Source: Candidatus Sericytochromatia bacterium (GTDB taxonomy: Bacteria > Cyanobacteriota > Sericytochromatia > UBA7694). From it: 43,963 bases of DNA. Under the pieces are notes generated by a model, which was not told the origin of the DNA, did not search any database, and worked only from the letters and a program-made list of their open reading frames with translations. Shown one piece after another: positions 10,612 through 18,106 of the stretch. The stretch lies in assembly GCA_015272195.1 (NCBI GenBank), contig JACYMC010000048.1, forward strand, positions 1-43,963. Direction: 5' to 3'. The translations under genes were made by a program, and so were the position numbers. Numbering within the stretch: position 1 is the stretch's first letter; the number at the start of each line of letters is the position of its first letter.

Positions 10612-10983
10612 ATGCCTGAGTTAATTGTTGCCCCCACAGTCATTCCTGCACCGGGTGAGCCGCCCAAGCAGATTCATGAATATGTGGGCCGGCTGAATAC
10701 ACAGGATGCAGATGTCAGCGTGGCCCATATGGTGGCGCCCGGTGGCTGGCAGGAGCCGGGCCAGCAGCCGGAATTTAAAGAAATCACGGTGGTCCTGCAA
10801 GGGCTTTTGCAGGTTGAGCACGCTGAAGGTGTGTTGCAGGTGCGGGCTGGCCAGGCCGTGATCACCCATCCGGGGGAGTGGGTGCGCTACAGCACCCCTG
10901 AGGCTGAGGGAGCCGAATATCTGGCTATCTGTCTGCCGGTCTTTTCACCCGACACGGTGCACCGCGATCCGGAAGCGCCTTAG
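10612..10983 (+). CDS. Small cupin-domain protein
   Basis: This 123-residue single-domain protein has the cupin pattern of short beta strands: FKEITVVLQGLLQVEHAEGVLQVRAGQAVITHPGEWVRYSTPEAEGAEYLAICLPVF. The usual HxH metal ligands of cupin motif 1 are not evident in the first strands (EPGQQPEFKE), so it may bind metal differently or not at all. Cupins include small-molecule binding proteins, isomerases and dioxygenases, and nothing here selects among them. The start ATG 10612 has an AAGAGG SD. It is monocistronic, with a 14-bp stem terminator just after it. Confidence 0.8.
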   Translation: MPELIVAPTVIPAPGEPPKQIHEYVGRLNTQDADVSVAHMVAPGGWQEPGQQPEFKEITVVLQGLLQVEHAEGVLQVRAGQAVITHPGEWVRYSTPEAEGAEYLAICLPVFSPDTVHRDPEAP

Positions 10984-11002
10984 TCTGGAGACCTGATGCA
11001 AA

Positions 11003-11041
11003 ACAGCGCCGACTTTTGCATTAAAGTCGGCGCTGTGGGTT
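11003..11041 (+). terminator. Strong rho-independent terminator after the cupin gene
   Basis: ACAGCGCCGACTTT and AAAGTCGGCGCTGT form a perfect 14-bp stem around a 6-base loop, followed by GGGTTTTTG. It faces the 3' end of the minus-strand gene at 11057, so it may also separate the convergent genes. Confidence 0.92.
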
Positions 11042-11056
11042 TTTGCGGGCTGAAAC

Positions 11057-11701
11057 TCAGGCGGCCACGGTACTCAGGTCGGGGCGGGGTGCGGCCTGAA
11101 GCAGAGTCTCGACGGTACTGACGGCGTCAGCGCCGGCCAGATCGGCTTCGAGGGCCTCGAGATTGGGGTTGTTCAGCAGTGGGGCGAAGCTTTCTTCTAA
11201 GAGGGTGCGCCAGTCGCTGTACCAGCTTTGGCTGTCCATACGACCCACAATGGCGGCTTCCATTTGCTTCAGAAAAGCGCGGGCCTGCAGCTTTTCGTCC
11301 AGGGCAGCCGCGTCAATCTGGCCAGCCTGCTGTTTGCGGATCAGTTCATTCAGGGTGCTGAGCGCCCACTGAATGGCTACATATTCCCCCAGCAGGGCTT
11401 TAAACTCATCCGCTTTGCCGGCACTGGCAGCGGTGCCCAGCACCTCGTCCAGCATTTGAACCAGTTTGAGGGGCAGCGCTGAGGCGCTGCCGGCTTCGCC
11501 ATTCAGATAACCCAGCACAGCTTCGCCGGTGCGGGTATCCTGGTTTTGAACGCCCGTGTTGATCACGTCCGTCAGCTCGGCCAGCATCTCGTCGATAATG
11601 CCGGTCTTTTTTTCTTTTTCGGGGGAAGTGGTGGTCTGTGCCGGTGCCTGATAGGGCATGGGTGGCACAGTGGCTGTCTGGTTGACAGATCCTGAATACA
11701 T
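11057..11701 (-). CDS. Unknown acidic helical protein
   Basis: I do not recognise this 214-residue protein. It starts with a Pro/Gln/Thr/Tyr-rich segment (VPPMPYQAPAQTTTSPEKEKK), then becomes a largely alpha-helical acidic protein (EMLAELTDVINTG, LKLVQMLDEVLG, ALDEKLQARAFLKQMEAAIVGRMD). No membrane helix, signal peptide or enzymatic motif is visible. AAAGGAG precedes ATG 11701, so translation is well supported. The unusual N-terminus is similar in flavour, not in sequence, to that of the unknown gene at 9832-10404. A structural or secretion-related role is conceivable but unproven. Confidence 0.7.
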   Translation of the reverse strand: MYSGSVNQTATVPPMPYQAPAQTTTSPEKEKKTGIIDEMLAELTDVINTGVQNQDTRTGEAVLGYLNGEAGSASALPLKLVQMLDEVLGTAASAGKADEFKALLGEYVAIQWALSTLNELIRKQQAGQIDAAALDEKLQARAFLKQMEAAIVGRMDSQSWYSDWRTLLEESFAPLLNNPNLEALEADLAGADAVSTVETLLQAAPRPDLSTVAA

Positions 11702-11894
11702 AAAAAACTCCTTTGTCTGTTTGCAGATAGTCGGACCCGAGTCGTATTATCTGCCCGTTCTTTGACGGGCCTGTCCGATTTAATCAAAACTAAACCTTGA
11801 TGCAACAGGAACGAAAACGAGCTGGGTTTCAGGTCAACGCTTGATTTGGTTTTGTGTTTTCTTAACCTAATCACAAACTTTTTGCGCAAATGGC

Positions 11895-11923
11895 TTGGCC
11901 CTCCTGCTTAAACCCGTTATAAT
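11895..11923 (+). promoter_or_regulatory. Sigma70-type promoter for tRNA-Gly and probably rpsD
   Basis: TTGGCC (11895-11900) and TATAAT (11918-11923) are separated by 17 bases and sit 45 bases before the tRNA. No other good promoter is seen before rpsD. Confidence 0.6.
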
Positions 11924-11968
11924 GATCTTTGCCTTATGATGGCCTTTTTACAGGCATAAAACAGGCAC

Positions 11969-12041
<73 letters not shown>

Positions 12042-12043
12042 CC

Positions 12044-12060
12044 TTGGAAGTGACTTCCAA
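12044..12060 (+). other. Hairpin between tRNA-Gly and rpsD
   Basis: TTGGAAG-TGA-CTTCCAA forms a perfect 7-bp stem three bases after the tRNA discriminator. No T-run follows, so it looks like a processing or stabilising element in a tRNA-mRNA cotranscript and not a terminator. A second small stem, CAGGC-ATG-GCCTG, lies at about 12091-12103. Confidence 0.5.
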
Positions 12061-12141
12061 ACCCAGAGACCGGTGCTTTTATCTGACCTCAGGCATGGCC
12101 TGGGCTGGATTCAGCCGGCTCAGAATAAGAAAGGAATCCTA

Positions 12142-12771
12142 ATGAGTCGTTATCGTGGACCCAAAGAGCGGATTACCCGCGCCCTTGGACTGAACCTCTT
12201 TCTGAAAGGCAAACGCTATGAAGCGGGCAAATCTGCTTTTCACAGAGGTCGTAACTTCCGTCCAGGCCAGCATGGCAAAGGCCGCCACAAAATTTCTGAA
12301 TACGGCCTGCGTCTGAAAGAAAAACAGAAGCTGCGCTATATGTACGGTGTGTCTGAAAAACAGTTCCGCCGTTATTATGATGAAGCTGTCAAAGGCAAAG
12401 GCACAACCGACGAACGCTTCCTGCAACTGCTGGAGCTGCGTCTGGACAACGTGATCTACCGCCTGAAATTTGCCACCACCCGTGCCCAGGCCCGTCAGGT
12501 TGTCAGCCATGGCCACGTGCTGGTCAACGGCAAAAAAGTCGACATTCCCTCTTACAAGGTGAAAGCCGGCGATAAAATCGAAATCAGAGAAAAAAGCAAA
12601 AAGTTTGTAGCTGAGGCGATCGAAGGCTTTGTGGGTGAAATCATTCCCGAATGGCTGACCTCTGACACCGAAGCCCTGAAGGGTGAAGTTGTCAGCGTGC
12701 CTGAGCAGGAGCAGATCGATACCAGCAAACTGATTGAAGTGAACCTGATTATCGAATTTTACTCCAAATAA
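12142..12771 (+). CDS. rpsD: 30S ribosomal protein S4 (uS4)
   Basis: This 209-residue protein binds 16S rRNA early in 30S assembly. It starts MSRYRGPKERITRALG. It has the family's RRxxx-type N-terminal domain and an S4 RNA-binding domain (RLDNVIYRLKFATTRAQARQVVSHGHVLVNGKKVDIPSYKV). The zinc-binding cysteines seen in some S4 proteins are absent. I set the start at ATG 12142 with AAAGGA before it; the longer track ORF includes the tRNA. The gene stands alone behind a tRNA and outside the usual rpsM-rpsK-rpoA cluster, as in Cyanobacteria. A C-terminal insertion of acidic residues (EWLTSDTEALKGEVVSVPEQEQ) lengthens the tail slightly. Confidence 0.97.
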   Translation: MSRYRGPKERITRALGLNLFLKGKRYEAGKSAFHRGRNFRPGQHGKGRHKISEYGLRLKEKQKLRYMYGVSEKQFRRYYDEAVKGKGTTDERFLQLLELRLDNVIYRLKFATTRAQARQVVSHGHVLVNGKKVDIPSYKVKAGDKIEIREKSKKFVAEAIEGFVGEIIPEWLTSDTEALKGEVVSVPEQEQIDTSKLIEVNLIIEFYSK

Positions 12772-12856
12772 GTTCCGCTGGTTGGTGCGGCCATCTCTTC
12801 AGATGGTGCCAGCGTGCTGGCTCTCCATAATAAAGGGCCAGGCATCAACAGATTTG

Positions 12857-12884
12857 GCCCTCTGGTTTTCCAGAGGGCTGTTTT
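12857..12884 (+). terminator. Terminator after rpsD, possibly an attenuator of the next gene
   Basis: GCCCTCTGG-TTTT-CCAGAGGGC followed by TGTTTTG makes a strong intrinsic terminator. It ends only about 18 bases before the ATG of the next gene. AGGGCCA at 12834-12840 can pair with TGGCCCT at 12855-12861, which overlaps the left arm of the terminator, so an alternative fold exists. Confidence 0.8.
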
Positions 12885-12902
12885 GTGTGAAGGGAAGTTT
12901 TT

Positions 12903-13235
12903 ATGGACTTTGACTATCTGGAATCCTGGCAGCAGCGCGCCGGCGCTGAGAACCGAGCTTACAGCATGTCGCCAGAACTTTTGAAGTGGATTGAGACAGA
13001 GCTTTTACTGCGCCTGGAAGTGGTGCGCCTGGCGCATCCAGATAAGCCTGTAGAAGTATTTTTGACCCTGCGCACCTTTAAAAAACAACCTTTGTTTGTG
13101 CTGGGCTATCGTGAAGAAGAGAGCACCAGCTTACTGGAGGTCTGGTGCTTTCGCATGGTGCCGCCAGCGGAGCAGGGCCATCCGGGTGTGCAGCTGGTTC
13201 TGGACCGCGCGCCGCTGAAAGAAATCTTTGGCTGA
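12903..13235 (+). CDS. Small unknown protein downstream of rpsD
   Basis: I do not recognise this 110-residue protein. It appears soluble: no signal peptide or membrane helix. It has an N-terminal helical part (ELLKWIETELLLRLEVVRL) and a beta-rich C-terminal part (PVEVFLTLRTFKKQPLFVLGYR, LLEVWCFRMVPP, VQLVLDRAPLKEIFG). GAAGGGA precedes ATG 12903. It sits directly after a terminator hairpin, so its expression may depend on read-through from rpsD or on a promoter I cannot see. A stronger promoter is present just after it, for the next gene. Confidence 0.7.
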   Translation: MDFDYLESWQQRAGAENRAYSMSPELLKWIETELLLRLEVVRLAHPDKPVEVFLTLRTFKKQPLFVLGYREEESTSLLEVWCFRMVPPAEQGHPGVQLVLDRAPLKEIFG

Positions 13236-13260
13236 TATTTTGATGCGTCGTGTAAACGCC

Positions 13261-13289
13261 TTGCGTTAAAAGGTGTTTTTGCGTATAAT
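13261..13289 (+). promoter_or_regulatory. Sigma70-type promoter for the degenerate GGDEF protein
   Basis: TTGCGT (13261-13266) and TATAAT (13284-13289) with a 17-base spacer; the predicted start of transcription near 13296 is about 50 bases before the ATG. Confidence 0.65.
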
Positions 13290-13345
13290 TAGTGCACTTT
13301 CGCGCTTTTTTGAGTGCAAACTAGATTGATGGGTGTTTTTAAATC

Positions 13346-14263
13346 ATGCGTATTCTGTGTGCCCAGGCTGAAACCTATGCCGCGCTTCAGCCCCTGTTAG
13401 CATTAGACCGGTACTTTCCCAGTCTGCTGGAGCTTGAGGCCTATCTTTGTCGCCAGGCCGAAACAGGTGTTCTGAATGCCAGCCTCTTGCTGGATCTGGA
13501 TGATCAACCCCTCAAGGCACATTTTCATAATTTCCTGGCGCGCCTGCACGCCCTGAGTGGTCAGCCCGTCAGTCTGCTGGCTTCTGAAGCGGCCCTGACT
13601 CAGCTGGATAGCACCCAGCATGTCCATATACAGGCGATTCTCAAACGCCCCTTTGCGGAGTTGGAAGTGGCCACCCTGGCGCGTCAGCTGAGCCAGCATG
13701 AGGCCCAGCGCCAGCTGGTTGATGAGCAGACCCGTCGTCTGGGCCTGCTGGTTCATGAAAACCGCATGCTGCAGCAGCGACTCAGAGAAGAATCTCCCTT
13801 TGAACCCGGTACAGGCTTGCTGCATCGCCAGGCTTTGCTGAACTGTCTGCACAAAGAGTGGCGGCGGGCACACCGCTATCAGCAACCCCTGTCGGCCATT
13901 GCCCTCTCTTTTGAGACCGCTCAGGCCGACAGCCATGCTTATGCGCAGTTTGAAAACACCCTGATCAAGCGCCTGAAAGCTGTTCGTAGTTTTGATATCG
14001 TGGCCCATTATGCGCCGCAGACCTTTATTTTGCTCTTGCCGATGACCTTTTCAGAAGGTGTGCAGGCGCTGAGTGCCCACTTCCGCAGCCGTATTTATCT
14101 GCTTTTGCGCCAATATGGTCTGGAGCAGGTGACGCTGACCTTGCAGTGCCGCTCAGAAATTCCTCAGGGTCACCAGGACGCCACAGGCTTTTTGCAGGCT
14201 TTGCTGCAGCCGGCCTCCGCCGGCAGTGCCGGCCCGCGCGCCCGTCACCTGACCCTGGTTTAA
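13346..14263 (+). CDS. Response-regulator-like protein with degenerate GGDEF domain
   Basis: The 305-residue protein appears to have a receiver-like first 110 residues (MRILCAQAET, NASLLLDLDD), a Gln/Glu/Leu-rich coiled-coil linker, and a domain aligned to diguanylate cyclases from about residue 150. PGTGLLHRQALLNCLHKEWRRAHRYQQPL mirrors the usual DxLTGLxNR start. At the active site the GGDEF pentapeptide reads APQTF (HYAPQTFILLLP), so cyclase activity is very unlikely. Such proteins can act as c-di-GMP or GTP sensors or as protein scaffolds. The receiver's phospho-acceptor Asp is not clear either. The gene is served by its own promoter. Confidence 0.75.
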   Translation: MRILCAQAETYAALQPLLALDRYFPSLLELEAYLCRQAETGVLNASLLLDLDDQPLKAHFHNFLARLHALSGQPVSLLASEAALTQLDSTQHVHIQAILKRPFAELEVATLARQLSQHEAQRQLVDEQTRRLGLLVHENRMLQQRLREESPFEPGTGLLHRQALLNCLHKEWRRAHRYQQPLSAIALSFETAQADSHAYAQFENTLIKRLKAVRSFDIVAHYAPQTFILLLPMTFSEGVQALSAHFRSRIYLLLRQYGLEQVTLTLQCRSEIPQGHQDATGFLQALLQPASAGSAGPRARHLTLV

Positions 14264-14321
14264 GCCTGACATTTCCTGCCGCCTTCGTGTTAAGATCAGA
14301 AAAAAGCGTGAGGCTTTCTGA

Positions 14322-15014
14322 ATGCTGAAATCCCTGCTCTGCGGCCTGGGCATCGCACTGGCTTCGGCTGCACTCGCCTTTCCTGTGCCAGTCCGGGCTT
14401 ATGTTCCCATCGACGACCACTATCTTTGTGACTTTCCCCAGCCGCTGAATGTATACCGTTATTTTCGCTGGTATCCACAGGAGCTGCCGCTCAAGGTCTA
14501 TATTCCTGAGCCTGATTTTGGGCAGAATCAGCAACTGGCTTACCGTGAGCTGGTCTCTGCGGCTTTTATGCGCTGGCAACAAAAGGTTCCCACGTTCAAG
14601 TTTATGATGGTCGCGCAGCCAGAAGCGGCAGATATCCGCGTGGTCTGGCATGAGCACTTTCCTGAAAGTGAGTCAGCATGGGGTAAAGCCATGTTCCCCA
14701 CGCCTTATCGTACGGCTGAAGGCATCCGCCATCGCAGCCAGATTCACCTGGCTATCCGTCCCCAGAAGGGCACGGGTTTTGTCAGCGGCAGTCAGGCTCT
14801 GTTCAGTGCCGATGAGCTGCTGGCCATTGCCACCCATGAGGTGGGGCATGCGCTGGGTTTGCCGCACAGCCGCAACCGGGATGATATCATGTCGAGCCAT
14901 ATTTACCGGCTGGTGGCCAGCTACGAATGGGAGATCACACCCCGTGATATGGCCACGCTGGTGCGGCTTTACACCCTGCCCTGGGAGCTGGAAATACCAC
15001 CCTGCAATGGCTGA
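14322..15014 (+). CDS. Secreted matrixin-like zinc metalloprotease
   Basis: A 230-residue exported protein: an N-terminal signal peptide (LLCGLGIALASAALAFPVPVRA) is followed by a metzincin domain. The zinc-binding motif is HEVGHALGLPHS (HExxHxxGxxH) at about residues 171-182, and DDIMSS nearby provides the Met-turn Met. Upstream FMRWQQKVPTFKFMMV and IRVVWHEHF match the substrate-binding strands of peptidase family M10. No propeptide cysteine switch is obvious, though the mature chain has cysteines near both ends that could form a disulfide. It probably acts outside the cytoplasm. It overlaps the next gene by 8 bases, although the two products have no obvious shared function. Confidence 0.88.
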   Translation: MLKSLLCGLGIALASAALAFPVPVRAYVPIDDHYLCDFPQPLNVYRYFRWYPQELPLKVYIPEPDFGQNQQLAYRELVSAAFMRWQQKVPTFKFMMVAQPEAADIRVVWHEHFPESESAWGKAMFPTPYRTAEGIRHRSQIHLAIRPQKGTGFVSGSQALFSADELLAIATHEVGHALGLPHSRNRDDIMSSHIYRLVASYEWEITPRDMATLVRLYTLPWELEIPPCNG

Positions 15015-15741
15015 ATCTGAAGATATCCGTCTCAACAAATATCTTGGGCTCTGTCTGGGCTTGTCCCGGCGTGCGGCCGACCGCCTGCTGGAAACAGGCC
15101 GCGTGCAGCTCAACGGTGTGGTGGCAAAGCCGGGCCAAAGCCTGAACCCTGAACGGGATGAGTTGATATTTGACGGCCAGACAGTCCGACCGCCGCAGCG
15201 CTTGCAGTATCTGATGCTCAATAAGCCCGAAGACTGTCTGGTCACCCGGCAGGACCCCCAGGGCCGTCGCACGGTCTATCATCTGATTCCCACGCACTGG
15301 CAACACCTGCATCCGGTGGGACGTCTGGATCGTGACAGTTGTGGCTTGTTGCTGCTGACCAATGACGGGGCCTTAAGTCAGCGCCTGTTGCATCCCCGCC
15401 ATAAGGTGCTCAAATCTTATCGCGTGCGGGTCAATCAGCCTGCGACGGCAGCGCAGCTCCAGCAGCTCTGTCAGGGTATTGCACTGGACGAAGGCCGGAC
15501 CCAGCCGGCCCGTATTGTCTGGCTGCCGGGCACTTCTGACCGCAGCTGGCTGCGCTTTGAGATCAGAGAGGGCAAAAAGCGCCAGATCCGGCGCATGTGC
15601 AAAGCGGTCGGCCTGCGTGTGCTGTATCTGCAACGCGATAGCCTGGGGCCCATTCAGCTGGGGCAGCTGGCCGAAGGCCAGTGCCGCTTGCTCAGTGCAG
15701 CTGAAATTCAGCAGCTGCAGCGGGCCACTGGACTTCAGTGA
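15007..15741 (+). CDS. rRNA pseudouridine synthase, RsuA/RluB family
   Basis: This 244-residue enzyme has an N-terminal S4 RNA-binding domain (IRLNKYLGLCLGLSRRAADRLLETGRVQLNGVVA) and a pseudouridine synthase domain with the catalytic-Asp motif GRLDRDSCGLLLLTNDG and the C-terminal GKKRQIRRM. The layout matches RsuA/RluB/RluE/RluF enzymes, which isomerise single uridines in 16S or 23S rRNA; RluB seems most likely, but the target base cannot be fixed. I place the start at ATG 15007, inside the last codons of the protease gene; the track's 14650 start is an overlap artefact. Its end overlaps the convergent BrxA-like gene by 7 bases. Confidence 0.9.
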   Translation: MAESEDIRLNKYLGLCLGLSRRAADRLLETGRVQLNGVVAKPGQSLNPERDELIFDGQTVRPPQRLQYLMLNKPEDCLVTRQDPQGRRTVYHLIPTHWQHLHPVGRLDRDSCGLLLLTNDGALSQRLLHPRHKVLKSYRVRVNQPATAAQLQQLCQGIALDEGRTQPARIVWLPGTSDRSWLRFEIREGKKRQIRRMCKAVGLRVLYLQRDSLGPIQLGQLAEGQCRLLSAAEIQQLQRATGLQ

Positions 15742-16361
15742 AAGGCAAAGGCTTCCGGGTCCAGCATCAGCTCCAGATAAACCCCATCACGCCGGGCCAG
15801 CAGCCAGTCGCGCAGAAAAGGCTCGATATCTGAGGGCGTGAGAATCAGAGGATCCTGACCCTGCAGCAGCCCGGCTTCCTGGGGGGCTTTGAGGGTATTC
15901 TGCCAGAATTTGCGCCAGGTGGAATCTGACCATTCTTTGAGCACGGCACTCTGCGCGCGCTTGTCTTCAAAAAAGGCTTCGGCGCTTTCGCGCGGCAGCG
16001 CGTTATTATCTTCAAGCCATAAATCCCGCACGGTTTCTTCCATAAATTCGCGCAGCAGACGGTTCTTTTGCAGCATGATGTAAAAAAGCGCCAGCCGAGC
16101 GGTGCTTTCGTCGTAGTTATTCATTAAGCGCAGCAGATCGGTAGGCACCTGTTCCAGCCGAAAGCGGATGGCCCTCAGGTAGGTCTGGGCGGTCGCTGCA
16201 CTGCGGGTGCGGAACATGCTGTTTTCAAGCACCGTACGGGCCACGGTTTCCCACTCCCCGTGTTCCAGCAGCAGTCGGGAGCAGATCAGGGTCTCATCAA
16301 ATAAAAAGGGATGGTTGGCAATGCTGACTTCATAGTCGCGGCATAAGAGATGGTCTAACAT
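15735..16361 (-). CDS. BrxA-like (DUF1819) protein, orphan
   Basis: The 208-residue protein resembles DUF1819/BrxA, a small winged-helix DNA-binding component of BREX phage defence. Matching blocks include LENSMFRTRSAATAQTYLRAIRFRLEQVPTDLLRLM (the Arg-rich region), LALFYIMLQKNRLLREFMEETVRDLW, WSDSTWRKFWQNTLKAPQEAGLL and a C-terminal FLRDWLLARRDG. No BrxB, BrxC, PglX, PglZ or BrxL gene is in the window. Its neighbours are a zinc aminopeptidase and udk, with a 10-base gap to the former, so it is probably the last gene of that operon. Homology was judged from memory of the family pattern. Confidence 0.6.
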   Translation of the reverse strand: MLDHLLCRDYEVSIANHPFLFDETLICSRLLLEHGEWETVARTVLENSMFRTRSAATAQTYLRAIRFRLEQVPTDLLRLMNNYDESTARLALFYIMLQKNRLLREFMEETVRDLWLEDNNALPRESAEAFFEDKRAQSAVLKEWSDSTWRKFWQNTLKAPQEAGLLQGQDPLILTPSDIEPFLRDWLLARRDGVYLELMLDPEAFAFH

Positions 16362-16371
16362 GTGCGTGGGC

Positions 16372-17442
16372 TCATTCTTCTCTAAAATATTTTAAAACGT
16401 CTTTTTGCTGTAAAAAAGCCATCATTTGGGGAATGCTTTGTTCCAGCTTGTTAAAAATCGTTTCCAGTTTCTCCTGATCCTGATTATAGTGCCGGTAAGA
16501 TAAAATCAGGGCGTTGTTCCATTCCTGTTTTTCGAAGCCGGCATAACCCTGGCTGCGGATTTGAGGCAATACCTCCTGCACATAGATCTGCTTCAATTTT
16601 TGAATGGTGGCGACTTTGTCCTCTGCTTTGTTGGCTTCAAAGCGATCGCTGGTGTAAATCGCATTCAGCTCATCATAAACCCGATTGATAAAAGCTGCAA
16701 AGACTTTTTGATCGGCTAGCTTCTGCAGGGCGTTCTGGTATTTGTCAGAACCCTTGCCGTAAGTATGGGCGTAAAAAGCCAGCGCACCCTGGTTGCCGAT
16801 AAAGCTTGCCATGTTTTCGTTGAAGGTCACTTCACCCGGTACCCAGTGGGTGGCGTGTACACTTTCGTGAATCACCGTGTTGATCAGATAGTTTTCGCCG
16901 TAGCCGAACATGGTCGACAGCAGCGGATCGTGAAACCAGCCTAAGGTGCTGTAGGCTGGTGCCGGCCGAAAATGGGTTTCATAACCTTCGTCCTGCAGTT
17001 TGCTTTCTTCGGCTTTGCCCATTTCCAGATCAAAAAAACCTTTATACGGCACGGTTCCCACAATCGGGAACCACCAGGTATAGCCGCCAAACGAAAGGGG
17101 CGGCGAAGCGGTCAGCACCATCACCAGATAGTCGCGCTGCAGATCCACATAGCGGCTGTAGTTCTGGGTCGGCTTCAGCTGCAGTTCTTTTTCGGCAAAG
17201 GCTTTGACCTGTTGCACCAGGCGCAGCTGCTGTTTCAGCTGGGCCGGGCTGCCGGGGTTTTCAAGCACTTCACTGACGGGCTTGCCCGTCAGCAGTAGCT
17301 CGGCCTGGCCTTCAGCCGACTGCCACAGATAGCGCGCAGCATCCGGAAAAATCAGCGCCCAGGCAGCGGCCAGCACGGCAGAGAGTCCAAGGCTCAGCCC
17401 CAGGCCCCGCAGGCCCCAGCGCAGAATCTGACGCCAGGGCAT
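16372..17442 (-). CDS. Predicted zinc aminopeptidase (Aminopep family, PF10023-like)
   Basis: This 356-residue protein starts with a signal anchor or signal peptide (LRGLGLSLGLSAVLAAAWALIF). It has the signature of a predicted aminopeptidase family: a zinc motif HESVHATHW, then the second ligand region FNENMASFIGNQGAL. Family-like blocks LQRDYLVMVLTASPPLSFGGYTWWFPIVGTVPYKGFFD and RPAPAYSTLGWFHDPLLSTM precede it. Substrates are unknown for the family. The protein probably faces the periplasm or is membrane-anchored. Its ATG overlaps the udk stop as ATGA, so the two genes are probably translationally coupled. Confidence 0.87.
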   Translation of the reverse strand: MPWRQILRWGLRGLGLSLGLSAVLAAAWALIFPDAARYLWQSAEGQAELLLTGKPVSEVLENPGSPAQLKQQLRLVQQVKAFAEKELQLKPTQNYSRYVDLQRDYLVMVLTASPPLSFGGYTWWFPIVGTVPYKGFFDLEMGKAEESKLQDEGYETHFRPAPAYSTLGWFHDPLLSTMFGYGENYLINTVIHESVHATHWVPGEVTFNENMASFIGNQGALAFYAHTYGKGSDKYQNALQKLADQKVFAAFINRVYDELNAIYTSDRFEANKAEDKVATIQKLKQIYVQEVLPQIRSQGYAGFEKQEWNNALILSYRHYNQDQEKLETIFNKLEQSIPQMMAFLQQKDVLKYFREE

Positions 17443-18059
17443 CAGGCCTGTAGAATGGCGTGAACTTTGGTGATCAGCATGTCCATGGCCACCTGGTTGC
17501 TGCCGCCTTCTGGGATCACAATATCCGCAAAGCGCCGGGTGGGATCAATAAACTGCTGATGCATGGGCCGGACGGTTTCAAGGTACTGGTGCAGTACAAA
17601 GTCAATGGAGCGACCTCTTTCGAGCACGTCGCGCTGAATGCGCCGGATAATCCGGATGTCGGGATCGGTATCCACAAAGATTTTGATATCCAGCAGGTCC
17701 CGCAGGCGCGGGTCCGAGAGCACCAGAATGCCTTCGACCAGAATCACCGTAAAGGCATTCACGGTTTTGGTGCCCGTGCGGGTAAAGGTTTTAAAGTCGT
17801 ACAGCGGCTGCTCAACAGACTGACCGGCCTGCAGCTGGGCCAGATGCTCCAGCAAGAGCTCGTTGTCAAAGGCTTCAGGATGGTCAAAATTCAGCTTGGC
17901 CCGCATTTCAAAGGGCAGGTGGCTGAGATCTTTGTAATAAGAGTCCTGCTGGATATAGGTCACGCGCTCCGGGCCGACGGTTTCGAGAACATTGCGGGCC
18001 ACAGTGGACTTCCCGGAGCTGGAACCCCCGGCCACGCCAATAAAGTGTACTTTTTTCAT
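17442..18059 (-). CDS. udk: Uridine kinase
   Basis: This 205-residue enzyme phosphorylates uridine and cytidine to UMP and CMP in pyrimidine salvage. It starts MKKVHFIGVAGGSSSGKSTVARNVLE with the P-loop GGSSSGKST, followed by YIQQDSYYKDL, FDHPEAFDNELL and YDFKTFTRTGTKTVNAFTVILVEGIL. The end IRRIQRDVLERGRSIDFVLHQYLETVRPMHQQFI is family-typical. I use ATG 18059; the ORF-track start at 18269 adds a stretch lacking any family match. A TATAAT box lies only 8 bases before this ATG and no good SD is visible. Confidence 0.95.
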   Translation of the reverse strand: MKKVHFIGVAGGSSSGKSTVARNVLETVGPERVTYIQQDSYYKDLSHLPFEMRAKLNFDHPEAFDNELLLEHLAQLQAGQSVEQPLYDFKTFTRTGTKTVNAFTVILVEGILVLSDPRLRDLLDIKIFVDTDPDIRIIRRIQRDVLERGRSIDFVLHQYLETVRPMHQQFIDPTRRFADIVIPEGGSNQVAMDMLITKVHAILQA

Positions 18060-18066
18060 GAACTCT

Positions 18067-18072
18067 ATTATA
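18067..18072 (-). promoter_or_regulatory. Possible -10 box immediately before udk
   Basis: On the minus strand GGGTATAATAGAGTTCATG places a perfect TATAAT 8 bases from the udk start codon. Transcription from it would give a leaderless or nearly leaderless mRNA. No clear -35 is present, so this may be chance. Confidence 0.35.
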
Positions 18073-18106
18073 CCCAATGGCCGCTGATTCCAGCAGGACT
18101 CTGACT

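Noticed and set aside
14650-15006. N-terminal extension of the pseudouridine synthase ORF
   Set aside because: It is an out-of-frame reading of the protease gene; the S4 domain starts after ATG 15007.
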